Part shown: piece after piece, positions 16,864 to 25,075 of the stretch | How positions within the stretch are numbered: the first letter of the stretch is position 1 | Layout of the letters: each line of letters opens with the position of its first letter | Source: Halonotius terrestris | Lineage (GTDB): Archaea > Halobacteriota > Halobacteria > Halobacteriales > Haloferacaceae | Assembly: GCF_006861665.1 (NCBI RefSeq) | Contig: NZ_RKLU01000009.1 | Location: 3,681 to 52,350, forward strand | DNA length: 48,670 nucleotides | Reading direction: 5' to 3' | Notes under the pieces: model-generated | Seen by the model: the letters and a program-made list of their open reading frames with translations, nothing else | Database searches by the model: none | What the model was told of the DNA's origin: nothing | Position numbers and translations under genes: made by a program

Positions 16864-17138
16864 ACGGCGTCATCACGGCGATTGCAGTCGTCAAATTTGT
16901 AATTCTGCTTCTCGGTGGCGGGATCACCTACATTGCATTTAAAGCCTATCGACGGACGGGTGAGGACTCGCTACGCGTCCTTGGTGTCGGGTTCGGTATC
17001 ATCACACTCGGGGCAATCCTGACTGGCGTGGCCAATCAGTTCTTTTCTGTCGGATTGGCCCTCGGCGTTCTCATTAACAGCCTGTTCGTCGCCCTTGGCC
17101 TCGCGGTCATCATGTACTCTCTCCACATACAGCAATGA
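16860..17138 (+). CDS. Membrane protein coupled to the winged-helix regulator
   Basis: A 92-residue protein with three membrane helices and a short basic loop (FKAYRRTGEDSLRVLGVGFG) after the first helix. I associate this layout with a haloarchaeal family found beside winged-helix genes (DUF7521-type, not verified). The ATG overlaps the stop of the regulator gene by four bases. A second regulator/membrane pair with the opposite gene order is at 31122-31975. Function unknown. Confidence 0.82.
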   Translation: MNGVITAIAVVKFVILLLGGGITYIAFKAYRRTGEDSLRVLGVGFGIITLGAILTGVANQFFSVGLALGVLINSLFVALGLAVIMYSLHIQQ

Positions 17139-17202
17139 TCGTGGCTCAATATCTAACTCTGGGGCTAATTCCAAGAACTAACCCCGAACGAGAATTCAGC
17201 TA

Positions 17203-17769
17203 ATGCACCGCATCACGATTCCAGAAAAAACCGATATCTCGCATCGGCAGTGGCAACAGGCGTGGAACCCAATAGACATATTGATTCGATATTTTGTGGC
17301 CAGTTTTGTCCTGGCCAGCGTACTCTTAATCCCGCTTGCATGGGTGGTCGATTCGTATGCTCTTGTTGTTTTTATATTATTCCCGCTTATTGGAGTTTCA
17401 CTCAGTATTATCATTTGGCGACGCTCCTGTTCAGCAGTTAATACTACCTATCAAGAAGTTCTCGATGACATGACCAACTGGCGTAACCTATCTGAAGACG
17501 AGATGCAGGTTTGGACCTCTGAACTGAATGGCTCAGGCGAACAGTATGGCGTCGATCCGGCTCAAAAATATACGCTAACCTACGTTGAGGCGGCTGACGA
17601 GTATACACTGATTAAGGAGATAACTATTGATTTTGCTAATTTGGAGCCTTCCACGAAATCTGAGAGGATTCCATCTCAACAGATTATATCACAGTCATTT
17701 GAGTCGGGAACATTTAGACTTCGTTCGTCGAAAGGGATTTGGAACATTGATGGTCTCAAGAGACAATGA
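17203..17769 (+). CDS. Hypothetical protein with two membrane helices
   Basis: A 188-residue protein with two N-terminal membrane helices (about 29-48 and 52-70) and a soluble C-terminal part (about 75-188) that looks like a mixed alpha/beta domain with no recognised motif. The gene is AT-richer than its neighbours, with many TAT, ATT and AAT codons, which hints at transfer. Its stop overlaps the start of the arylsulfotransferase-like gene (ATGA), so they are made together. Confidence 0.75.
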   Translation: MHRITIPEKTDISHRQWQQAWNPIDILIRYFVASFVLASVLLIPLAWVVDSYALVVFILFPLIGVSLSIIIWRRSCSAVNTTYQEVLDDMTNWRNLSEDEMQVWTSELNGSGEQYGVDPAQKYTLTYVEAADEYTLIKEITIDFANLEPSTKSERIPSQQIISQSFESGTFRLRSSKGIWNIDGLKRQ

Positions 17770-19103
17770 TTGATCGTTCTGGAGTTTCAAGAATTTGGAA
17801 TCGGATCTCATCTATCTCCCTTGGCACCTTCTTGTTCGTCGGGGGAATCATTCTCCTAGTAGGTACCTTCACCGTGAGTGCAGCGCTTGCCCCATCAATA
17901 GACCGAACAACGAAACTCGATTACCAGCCACATACGTTAGTCGGGTCTCAGGGGGGTGGCCCGGGCTGGCACGAATACGGCAGCGTCTACCTTCTCAACG
18001 GTACGAACACTACCTGGCGTGAATCGAGTGCTGATAGCTATTTCGACGTCACACAATCGGAGAACGGAACAGTGTTAGCTGGGTTTATGGATAGCGGATA
18101 TACTTCGTGCGGACCGTACGAATCTCCCTGTACCCGAACGGGATTCCGAGTCATTGACCCCGGACAAGACCCACAGGTGCTTTCGGAGTATAGCTTCCCG
18201 GTCCGAACGAACAAGAACAGCGAAGTCCACGATGTCGAACGACTTCAGACAGGAGAATACCTCGTGACGGATATGGAGTACGAGCGTATATTTACTGTCA
18301 AGAACGGCGAAGTCACGTGGCAGTGGAATGCGAGTTCGTTCTACGACGCCCCACAAGATCCGACGACGACCGACTGGCTGCACATCAACGACGTGGATGT
18401 CATCAGCACCGGGCGCTATCTCGTCTCAGTACGGAATGCCAACCAACTTCTCGTCATCGAACGCGGTGAGGGCGTCGTCGACGTCATCAACGAGGACACG
18501 ACCGATTCAAACGATGCCAACTGTCGGAAGTCAGATCAGCTAGCCGACTATGACAGTGATGGCGATATTCGATGTGGTGACCCCGACGTGCTCAACCACC
18601 AGCACAACCCCCAGTGGCTCGGTGATGGTGCTGTCCTCGTCGCTGACAGCGAGAACGACCGTGTCGTCGAACTCCATCGAACGGAGACCGGTGAGTGGGA
18701 GCCAGCGTGGGCCGTAGATCAGGTAGAGGGGGTCGCATTAGATTGGCCTCGGGATGCAGATCGCCTCCCGAACGGAAACACGCTCATCACCGACACCCTC
18801 AATCGGCGACTCGTAGAGGTCGACGAATCCGGGACTGTCGTCTGGAGCGTTCGAACAGAGCGTATCCCATACGAAGCCGACCGGCTGCCATATGGCGAGC
18901 CTGTCGGAGCCCCGACCTACACGAATAACGGCAGCAGCGTCGACAGCCCTGACGCCGGCGTGCCGGGCCTCTCACTACTACTGGTCGGGCTTCGGGCAGT
19001 CGTTCCCTCAACGCCGTTCTGGTTCCGGGAACCACAACTCGGACTGACGCTTGTCTCCGCACTCCTCATCGCCGTCGGCGGAGGTAACCGAATTCGTAAC
19101 TAA
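17766..19103 (+). CDS. Arylsulfotransferase-like (ASST) beta-propeller membrane protein
   Basis: A 445-residue protein with an N-terminal membrane helix (about 17-40), a large outside domain and a C-terminal hydrophobic segment. Repeated motifs of the ASST/NHL-propeller type occur: NGTVLAGFMD, LQTGEYLVTDMEYER, WLHINDVDVISTGRYLVSVR, HNPQWLGDGAVLVADSENDR, LPNGNTLITDTLNRRLVEVD. ASST enzymes move sulfate between phenols through a His; the His residues in WLHINDV and HQHNP are candidates. Cys pairs may form disulfides. The true reaction is uncertain. It starts inside the stop of the preceding gene and ends in a 4-base convergent overlap with the SpoIIAA-like gene. Confidence 0.75.
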   Translation: MIDRSGVSRIWNRISSISLGTFLFVGGIILLVGTFTVSAALAPSIDRTTKLDYQPHTLVGSQGGGPGWHEYGSVYLLNGTNTTWRESSADSYFDVTQSENGTVLAGFMDSGYTSCGPYESPCTRTGFRVIDPGQDPQVLSEYSFPVRTNKNSEVHDVERLQTGEYLVTDMEYERIFTVKNGEVTWQWNASSFYDAPQDPTTTDWLHINDVDVISTGRYLVSVRNANQLLVIERGEGVVDVINEDTTDSNDANCRKSDQLADYDSDGDIRCGDPDVLNHQHNPQWLGDGAVLVADSENDRVVELHRTETGEWEPAWAVDQVEGVALDWPRDADRLPNGNTLITDTLNRRLVEVDESGTVVWSVRTERIPYEADRLPYGEPVGAPTYTNNGSSVDSPDAGVPGLSLLLVGLRAVVPSTPFWFREPQLGLTLVSALLIAVGGGNRIRN

Positions 19104-19507
19104 ATTTCCTCTCGAAGCCAGTTGAGAGCTTGCTCGCGTTTCTTGACCTCAAAGTATCGCATTTCGTTGGGAGCAACTGGCCAGATCGGCCGGATTGCAT
19201 ACCACCAGTCGAACAAGAGTTTCGCCCATCGTGTATCGCCGACTGCGGCGTACCGGTCGATATCGAAGTCAGGGCCGTACCGGAGATCGGGAACCACTCC
19301 GTGGAGGTGTGTGAGAAACGTCCTGAACGTCCAGTTCGGAACTTCCTCGTACACGTGGATGTGCCCGTACTGGTCACTCTTTTCGACGAGCAGCGAGTAC
19401 AGCTCTTGATAGCCTGTTCGCGTGCCCTGCCCGACGCGAATCGCAATGAGGTTCTCGTTCGTCTCGTCCAACACCTCGAACATTCGATTGGGTGCTGTGT
19501 GGGACAT
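19100..19507 (-). CDS. SpoIIAA-like (STAS/SEC14-type) protein
   Basis: A 135-residue soluble protein with the SpoIIAA-like fold pattern: FEVLDETNENLIAIRVGQGT, a helix (YQELYSLLVEKS), the strand HIHVYEEV, the RYAAVGDTRWAKLL segment and the closing EMRYFEVKKREQALNWLREE. Family members are small soluble proteins of unclear role, sometimes lipid- or membrane-associated. It is the last gene of the zinc-export operon, 2 bases after the CDF gene, and meets the arylsulfotransferase-like gene end to end. Confidence 0.85.
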   Translation of the reverse strand: MSHTAPNRMFEVLDETNENLIAIRVGQGTRTGYQELYSLLVEKSDQYGHIHVYEEVPNWTFRTFLTHLHGVVPDLRYGPDFDIDRYAAVGDTRWAKLLFDWWYAIRPIWPVAPNEMRYFEVKKREQALNWLREEI

Positions 19508-19509
19508 CG

Positions 19510-20445
19510 CTAGTGGGAGTGATTCGTAGTACCGACAGGGTCGGTATCTGGATCGGTATGCCCGACGAGCTCGACGGTTGCATGGTCGATTCCTCGATCC
19601 GTGAGATGGTTGTGGACCTGTGACTGAATTGTCCGTTGCTCCTCAAGTGTGGTCGACGTATCGGTGAGCCGGACGGTTGCGACGGTGAGTTGACTACAGA
19701 CTTGCCAGACGTGGAGATCCTCAATCTGGTCGACGCCGTCGAGTGTCGTCAATTCATCCCGGAGTTCTTCAGACGACACCGGGCTCCGTTCCAGCAGGAT
19801 CGAGGTGCTTTCCCGGAGGACGTTCCCAGCCGACGCGAGTACCAGCAGCCCAATGAGTACGGCCGCCACAGGGTCTGCGATAGGGAGGTCGAACACTGCG
19901 ACGGCGGCGGTCGAGACGATTACCGCAACAGAGCCACCGGCGTCACCGAGCAGGTGGTAGAACGCCCCGCGCTCGTTGAGACTCATCTCACCACCCTGCA
20001 ACACGTACACGGAGCCGATGTTCACCAGCAGTCCACCCGTCGCGATGATCAGCGTCAACTCTGGATTGATCGCCACTGGCTCAAGGAACCGCTGGTAGGA
20101 CTCCCAGACGATGTATCCGACCATTGGAAGGAGCAAGACGCCGTTCAGGAAGGCCGCAACCGGCTCCAGTCGGTGGAGACCGTAGGACCACGCCTCGCCA
20201 CCCTCGAACCGTTCGGCGGTGTAGCTCGCGCCAAACGCCATCGCGTACGCAAGCATATCGAACAGCATGTGGAGTGCGTCGCTGATGAGCGCGACCGACC
20301 CGAACAGGAGTCCACCAGCCAGTTCGATGACGAATCCGAGGAAATTCACGACCGCGACGAGCGCAAGCCGACGCGTACTACCACTTGTTTCAGACGGGTG
20401 TTCGTGTTCTGCCGTATCCTCTTGTGCGTGCTCGTGGAGCGTCAT
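19510..20445 (-). CDS. Cation diffusion facilitator (CDF) metal exporter
   Basis: A 311-residue transporter with six membrane helices and a cytoplasmic C-terminal domain. The N terminus is His-rich (HEHAQEDTAEHEHPSE). The metal site is formed by SDALHMLFD in helix 2 (HxxxD) and HLLGDAGGS in helix 5 (HxxxD), the pattern of zinc-exporting ZnT/CzcD-type CDFs. The C-terminal domain ends His-rich (GTTNHSH). It expels Zn and possibly Cd or Co by proton exchange. It is in a leftward operon after the P-type ATPase and a small membrane protein. Confidence 0.93.
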   Translation of the reverse strand: MTLHEHAQEDTAEHEHPSETSGSTRRLALVAVVNFLGFVIELAGGLLFGSVALISDALHMLFDMLAYAMAFGASYTAERFEGGEAWSYGLHRLEPVAAFLNGVLLLPMVGYIVWESYQRFLEPVAINPELTLIIATGGLLVNIGSVYVLQGGEMSLNERGAFYHLLGDAGGSVAVIVSTAAVAVFDLPIADPVAAVLIGLLVLASAGNVLRESTSILLERSPVSSEELRDELTTLDGVDQIEDLHVWQVCSQLTVATVRLTDTSTTLEEQRTIQSQVHNHLTDRGIDHATVELVGHTDPDTDPVGTTNHSH

Positions 20446-20466
20446 ACATTCACTTTGGAGGGGGAG

Positions 20467-20904
20467 CTATTTCGAATCTGAGGACTCTGGGTTTTCCTGA
20501 GTGGACTCCTTCGGCCTATCTTCGGTCGCCAACGTCGAATCCTCCGTAGAGGATTCAGTACGATCCGAGGAGTCAGACTCGCTATCCCGTTCCTCAGCTG
20601 CTGTGTCGGAATCTTCCGATTCCTCGGTGAGCGATATATCCTGGGCGGAGGAGCCACTGAAGTCGAGCGGACGAAGCCAGATGTACCAAACGACAAATAT
20701 GGTTGTACCATAGCCGACGATCCACACGAGATCAGCTACGGCAGAGAGATTCGCCTGTTCGAGGGTGTATACCAGCAAACCGGGACCGATGAGCCCAACG
20801 AGCACAACGAGGACAGCAAACTGCGGAGACGAGAGTCCGAACGGGTATTCCTGCTGATCTGCCTCCGTATGGGATGTTGCATTTCCCTCGTTCTCAGCAC
20901 CCAT
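20467..20904 (-). CDS. Small membrane protein with acidic Ser-rich tail
   Basis: A 145-residue protein with two membrane helices (about 27-48 and 55-75) and a long C-terminal tail of Ser, Glu, Asp and Thr (for example ESEDSDTAAEERDSESDSS). The ATG at 20904 is preferred because it lies 1 base after the ATPase stop; longer frames run into the ATPase. Its place between two zinc exporters suggests an accessory role, and the acidic tail could bind divalent metal, but neither is shown. No family is recognised. Confidence 0.7.
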   Translation of the reverse strand: MGAENEGNATSHTEADQQEYPFGLSSPQFAVLVVLVGLIGPGLLVYTLEQANLSAVADLVWIVGYGTTIFVVWYIWLRPLDFSGSSAQDISLTEESEDSDTAAEERDSESDSSDRTESSTEDSTLATEDRPKESTQENPESSDSK

Positions 20905-20905
20905 C

Positions 20906-23590
20906 TTACCCCTCCGAAGCGTTGGTTTCGGTGTCTGTGTCTGGCGTAATTCGAGAGAGTCGCATCGCATTCCCGGTAACGGCCGTCGTCATCCCGGCGT
21001 CGCCAGCGAGGACCGCCAGCCAGATTGGGACGTATCCGAACGGGACTGCGACGGCCAGCCCGGCTTTGACAGCGAGACTCGACCAGATGTTCTGCCGGAT
21101 GACACCGTTCGCATCGTTTGCGAGTTCGTAGAGGTACGGGAGCTTTGCGAGGTCATCGCCCATCAAGGCGATGTCCGCGGTCTCCAGCGCCGTATCCGTC
21201 CCGGCAGCCCCCATCGCCACACCGACTGTGGCGGTGGCGAGCGCCGGTGCGTCGTTGATGCCGTCACCGACCATCGCAACCCCATCGAACTCATCGACGA
21301 GTTCCTCTATCGCGGCCACCTTCTCTTCGGGGAGTAGTTCGGCCTGATACTCGTCGACACCGACCTGGTCGGCGATCGCGCGGGCAGTCCGTTCGTTGTC
21401 CCCCGTCAGCATCACCGTTCGGGAGACACCGAGTTGCTTCAGTCGCGTCACCGTTCGCTTCGCTTCCGGCCGAATCTCGTCGGCGACCGCGATGACGCCC
21501 TCGAGTTCGTCTTCGGTCCCAACGAGGACGACGGTCTTGCCTTCAGCCTGGAGTTCGGGAACGGTCTCTTCGAGGAGATCGAGACAGTTGTTCCGGTCAC
21601 ACATCTGCCGGGCTGTCTGTGTCACGACGCCACCGTCGGTCGTCGCGTGAACGTGCGTAAGGTCGAACCCTAACTCCTCAAACAGACCCGGTTTGCCTGC
21701 GAAGTGTGGAGTCCCGTCGAGGTCGGCACGAACACCCTTGCCGGTGATGCTCTCGAAGTCATCGATCTCGAGCTCGGCGACCCCTGCGCTGCCGGCTTCG
21801 GCGACGATCGCCTCGCCGATGGGGTGTTCACTCCGTTGTTCGAGTCCCCGTGCACACCGGAGCACGTCCTCCTCCGAATTCCCGTTCAGAGGAACGACGT
21901 CCGTGACGGTGAGCTCACCCTTCGTCAGGGTTCCCGTCTTATCGAACGCGACGACGTCGACCGCACCCATCGCTTCGAGGTGGTTACCGCCTTTGATCAG
22001 GACGCCGTTCTTCGCGGCACTCGTAATTCCCGACACCACCGAGACAGGCGTCGAGATGACGAACGCACAGGGACAGGCCAATACCAGCAGCGTCAGCCCG
22101 TAGACGACGGCCGTGGACCAGGTTGTGCCGAGGACATATGGGCTTCCCACCGTCGTCAGGATGGCGAAGGCGACGACGACTGGTGTGTAGTACGTCGAGA
22201 AGCGCTCGACGAACTGCTCGCGTTCGGTCTTGTTCGACTGTGCATCTTCGACCAGCTCCACGATGCGCGAAAGCGTATTATCACCGGCTTCAGAGGTGAC
22301 CTCCACTTCGAGATAGCCCTCCTCGTTGATGGTGCCGGCGTACACCTCGTCGCCCGTCGTCTTGTCGACGGGGACGCTTTCACCCGTGATCGGTGCCTGA
22401 TTGACTGCGCTTTCACCGTCGACGACGGCCCCGTCCATCGGGATTTTCTCCCCCGGCTTGACGACGACGATGTCTCCCACGGCGACCTCATCGACGGGAA
22501 TCGTCTCCGTGCTTCCATCACGCTTGACCGTCGCTTCATCCGGAGAGAGGTCCATCAGCTCGCGGAGGGAGTTCCGGGCGCGATCCATCGAGTACCGCTC
22601 CAGCAGTTCCGCGACGCTGAACAGGAACGCGAGGGTGGCGGCCTCGAAGTAGAGTGCCTCACCGAAGACGAGACTCGCAACGAGTGCGCCGAGAATAGCC
22701 ACCGACATCAGGAAGTCGATATCGAGGTTCAGATTCCGCGCCGAGTAGTAGCCGTTGCGAAGGATCTCCTGGCCGCCGGTGGCCACTGCAATCAGAAACA
22801 GGACGTCGGCGACCAGTAGCTCAGTACCGAGAAGGCCTGCGATCTGTATATTCTGGCCGATCAGGAAGAATTCGAAGAGTAAGCCGAGGGCGACGAATCC
22901 ACCACTCACCCACGTCTTGAGTGCGCGCGAACTGGTCCAGATACCCTCGCGCTCTCCGCCCGCTTCCTGCCGTCCTGATTCGTCACCTGTCGTGGCTGTG
23001 ACCTCGTACCCAGCGCTTTCGATCGCGTTGATGACATCAGCTTGCCCAGCCCGCGACGAATCGTACGTGACGACGACGGTTCCGGTCGTCGGCTGCGTCT
23101 CGTATGTTGTCACTCCACCGACCCGGTCAAGGGCATTTTCGATTTTACCCGCGCACGAAGCGCAATCCATCTCTGGGACGGTGAATTTCGAGGTCACTTC
23201 GCCGGTGTTCTCCACGGTGTATCCAGCTTTTTCAACCCGATCAGCTATCGCGGTGGCGCTCGTTTGCTCGCGGTCGTACGAAACTGTCAGTGTTCCCGTC
23301 GTCACCTGTGGATCGACGCTATTGATTCCGTCCAGCTTTCCGACGCTGTTTTCGACCTTTCCTGCACAGGATGGGCAGTCCATCTCCGGGACGGAGAACT
23401 GTGCAACATCCCCTTGGTCTATCGATGGGGCAACGTCATCACCATCTTGTCCTGTGTGCTGGATGTGCTCGTGCTCCTCGTGATCGTGGTCATGTGTATG
23501 AGCCTGTTCGTGAGAATCCGCTCCGTGGGCGTGGGTGTGATCCGGTGGTTCACCACTTCCGTCGTGGGATTCCTCGTCAGGTGAGGTCAT
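20906..23590 (-). CDS. zntA: Zinc/cadmium-type P1B ATPase (ZntA-like)
   Basis: An 894-residue export pump. The N terminus is very His/Asp-rich (about 18-45), followed by two HMA domains with MDCPSCAGK (C72, C75) and MDCASCAGK (C143, C146). The membrane site is CPC (C506-P507-C508); the phosphorylation site is DKTGTLTKGE (Asp550); HP (EHPIGEA) and GDGINDAPAL follow. The last helices hold the Lys in SLAVKAG and the Asp in LAGDAGM that mark Zn/Cd/Pb pumps (P1B-2). It starts at ATG 23590 with a TATA element 29 bases upstream. It heads a four-gene operon with the small membrane protein, CDF exporter and SpoIIAA-like protein. Confidence 0.95.
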   Translation of the reverse strand: MTSPDEESHDGSGEPPDHTHAHGADSHEQAHTHDHDHEEHEHIQHTGQDGDDVAPSIDQGDVAQFSVPEMDCPSCAGKVENSVGKLDGINSVDPQVTTGTLTVSYDREQTSATAIADRVEKAGYTVENTGEVTSKFTVPEMDCASCAGKIENALDRVGGVTTYETQPTTGTVVVTYDSSRAGQADVINAIESAGYEVTATTGDESGRQEAGGEREGIWTSSRALKTWVSGGFVALGLLFEFFLIGQNIQIAGLLGTELLVADVLFLIAVATGGQEILRNGYYSARNLNLDIDFLMSVAILGALVASLVFGEALYFEAATLAFLFSVAELLERYSMDRARNSLRELMDLSPDEATVKRDGSTETIPVDEVAVGDIVVVKPGEKIPMDGAVVDGESAVNQAPITGESVPVDKTTGDEVYAGTINEEGYLEVEVTSEAGDNTLSRIVELVEDAQSNKTEREQFVERFSTYYTPVVVAFAILTTVGSPYVLGTTWSTAVVYGLTLLVLACPCAFVISTPVSVVSGITSAAKNGVLIKGGNHLEAMGAVDVVAFDKTGTLTKGELTVTDVVPLNGNSEEDVLRCARGLEQRSEHPIGEAIVAEAGSAGVAELEIDDFESITGKGVRADLDGTPHFAGKPGLFEELGFDLTHVHATTDGGVVTQTARQMCDRNNCLDLLEETVPELQAEGKTVVLVGTEDELEGVIAVADEIRPEAKRTVTRLKQLGVSRTVMLTGDNERTARAIADQVGVDEYQAELLPEEKVAAIEELVDEFDGVAMVGDGINDAPALATATVGVAMGAAGTDTALETADIALMGDDLAKLPYLYELANDANGVIRQNIWSSLAVKAGLAVAVPFGYVPIWLAVLAGDAGMTTAVTGNAMRLSRITPDTDTETNASEG

Positions 23591-23602
23591 TACATACCGC
23601 TA

Positions 23603-23648
23603 GCTACTACAGACTTATTAAATCGACTGCTACTAAACAGCCTTATTA
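23603..23648 (-). promoter_or_regulatory. Promoter of the zinc-export operon, with a near-duplicate repeat
   Basis: On the minus strand a TATA-like element atttaataa (23615-23623) lies about 29 bases before the ATG at 23590, fitting a leaderless transcript. On the plus strand the sequence gctactacagacttatta (23603-23620) recurs as gctactaaacagccttatta (23629-23648). The first copy overlaps the TATA element. Two close copies 26 bases apart fit a repressor or activator site for metal control; no cognate regulator gene is beside it. Confidence 0.5.
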
Positions 23649-23675
23649 TGGCAGTCCCTAATAAAATATTCGAGT

Positions 23676-23690
23676 CGAGTTATTAACTCG
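23676..23690. promoter_or_regulatory. Perfect 15-base palindrome upstream of the zinc-export operon
   Basis: cgagtta-t-taactcg reads the same on both strands. It is about 86-100 bases upstream of the ZntA-like start and about 28 bases downstream of the 37-residue peptide stop. It may be an operator. Since it is short, chance is possible. Confidence 0.4.
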
Positions 23691-23711
23691 GCCGGTAATC
23701 CACCCCATTCC

Positions 23712-23727
23712 CCGGACCTAAGTCCGG
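23712..23727. terminator. Hairpin over the stop codon of the 37-residue peptide gene
   Basis: Arms ccggac and gtccgg with a 4-base loop (ctaa). The loop contains the stop codon of the small gene read on the minus strand. It may end its transcript, although no T run follows. Confidence 0.35.
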
Positions 23728-23831
23728 ATTGCTCGATACTCGCCGTGTTTGATCCCGAGGAGAAGCGTACTGACTTCACACATGAGGAGACCGATGCTGA
23801 CCACATCACCACCGGTACTCATCGGACTCAT
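23718..23831 (-). CDS. 37-residue membrane peptide ending KHGEYRAIRT
   Basis: A short gene with a strong ribosome-binding site (AGGAGG, 8 bases before ATG 23831). The product has one hydrophobic segment (about 10-27) and ends GIKHGEYRAIRT, like the end GMKHGEFRASP of the 61-residue protein at 10344. It therefore looks like the second half of that small family, with the first membrane helix missing. It could be a truncated or a naturally short member. It fills the gap between the ZntA-like gene and the next gene. Confidence 0.6.
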   Translation of the reverse strand: MSPMSTGGDVVSIGLLMCEVSTLLLGIKHGEYRAIRT

Positions 23832-23923
23832 TATCGTCCCCTCCTGATTCTGATAGCAAGTAGAACCACGAACGTGATCTCTCTCTTGTGGTATCGAATT
23901 CTATTGTAGTACGGTACGGTCGC

Positions 23924-24328
23924 TCAATCAGATGTTGTTTCCGGTGTCTTGGTCTTCGACATCTTGGCGCGGGTCTTCTTCCGAATGAAGCCGACCCAGA
24001 GAGCTGCGCCAACGAGACAGATGATGCCAGCGATGGCAATCGATTGACCACGGATTGTCGTCCCAATCTGACTTTCAGTAATCAACAGAATTCCGATACC
24101 GACGAGGACGAATCCTTGGACACCTGCTGCTTTCGCTGGGTTAGAGATATACCCCGCCTCCGTAAGAATGCCAGCAACAGACCCTACGAACAACAAAAGT
24201 CCTGCAACCGATACAGGACGAAGGCCAAGAACAACACCGACCTCCGAGAGAGCAAATCCAATCGCGACGAAGAGTGGCCATGGACTCGATCCGGTGAAGG
24301 TTGCATCCGAGTCAGATGGATCGCTCAT
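23924..24328 (-). CDS. Four-helix membrane protein of haloarchaeal cox-cluster type
   Basis: A 134-residue protein (MSDPSDSDATF...) with four membrane helices and a basic C-terminal tail (RKKTRAKMSKTKT). The segment PWPLFVAIGFALSEVGVVLG followed by LRPVSVAGLLLFVGSVAGIL recalls small membrane proteins encoded beside haloarchaeal cytochrome oxidase genes. No oxidase gene is next to it here. The ATG at 24328 is preferred over an upstream in-frame ATG at 24382 because the family begins MSDP. Function unknown. Confidence 0.75.
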   Translation of the reverse strand: MSDPSDSDATFTGSSPWPLFVAIGFALSEVGVVLGLRPVSVAGLLLFVGSVAGILTEAGYISNPAKAAGVQGFVLVGIGILLITESQIGTTIRGQSIAIAGIICLVGAALWVGFIRKKTRAKMSKTKTPETTSD

Positions 24329-24507
24329 TATCTCGAATTGAGCTTCACGATATAATAAATCGGCTGTTATTGATTCCCTCATCGTTAATAGAATATGGCT
24401 GTGATTCAGCCGTTAGTTAATATTCGTGCGGTATAACGTCACACTCTTAAGCCGGTAATGCTCCTTGTTCCAGATTCTCCGCGATATCCATCTTACGGTC
24501 AAATGGT

Positions 24508-24513
24508 TTTATA
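24508..24513 (+). promoter_or_regulatory. TATA box for the 49-residue CxxC protein
   Basis: The element tttata stands in a moderately GC-rich region, centred about 27 bases before the ATG at 24538. This is the leaderless spacing and supports the small gene. Confidence 0.5.
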
Positions 24514-24537
24514 GAGGCGCTCTGCCTACTCTTTTCT

Positions 24538-24687
24538 ATGTGCATCTACTGCGACGCCTACGAAGAAGAGCGAGAAGCGGAGAGTCAGTCCCCAGCCGAG
24601 GACAACCACTCTGAACAAAAGGCTACTTCCACGCCGTCAAAGGGAGTGTTTGTACAACTTCGGTCTTCGCTAGTAGATCTGTTGTAA
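24538..24687 (+). CDS. 49-residue acidic protein with N-terminal CxxC
   Basis: The product begins MCIYCDAYEEEREAES and has two Cys only (C2 and C5), then a Glu/Ser-rich body and a C-terminal helix-like end (VFVQLRSSLVDLL). It could be half of a metal site made by a dimer. The TATA spacing and codon use support it, but no family is recognised. Confidence 0.5.
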   Translation: MCIYCDAYEEEREAESQSPAEDNHSEQKATSTPSKGVFVQLRSSLVDLL

Positions 24688-24808
24688 CCGACCATTCTGC
24701 CCATTGATGACGCCACGTAGGTCAATACGCGAGCGGAGAAGTTCGAACGTCGAACCAGAACGGTTTCAACGCTGACTGGCTTACGGCCGAATAACAGCTT
24801 TCGAGAGT

Positions 24809-25075
24809 ATGTCATACGAAGGCACTACGGTTCCACGGCGTGACTCTCCTGCAGGGGAGTGTGATTACTGTGGGCATCCGTTCCCCACGACCGACCGCCT
24901 CGTCCTCCACAAAGGCTTAGAACATCCTCAGGAGTTGGATGCCGACGAGGAAGACGCATTCCTATCTGCCAGAGCGGACGAAGAAGACGAGTTACGCACG
25001 CTGCGTCTGAAAGCACTTGGAGCCCTTGTGCTCCTGTACTTCGGTTTCTTAATGCTATATGCCATCGTCGCCTGA
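24809..25075 (+). CDS. C2H2 zinc-finger membrane-anchored protein
   Basis: An 88-residue protein with one C2H2 finger (C18, C21, H34, H39; ECDYCGHPFPTTDRLVLHKG), an acidic linker (DADEEDAFLSARADEEDELR) and a C-terminal membrane helix (about 70-87). The finger would face the cytoplasm. The next gene starts 17 bases before its stop, so they form an operon with the 503-residue membrane protein. Similar small proteins occur near haloarchaeal respiratory genes; no role is known. Confidence 0.8.
   Translation: MSYEGTTVPRRDSPAGECDYCGHPFPTTDRLVLHKGLEHPQELDADEEDAFLSARADEEDELRTLRLKALGALVLLYFGFLMLYAIVA

Noticed and set aside
21704-22819. 371-codon frame opposite the ZntA-like gene
   Set aside because: It lies wholly within the conserved ATPase gene and has an Arg/Asp/His-rich composition typical of antisense frames in GC-rich DNA.
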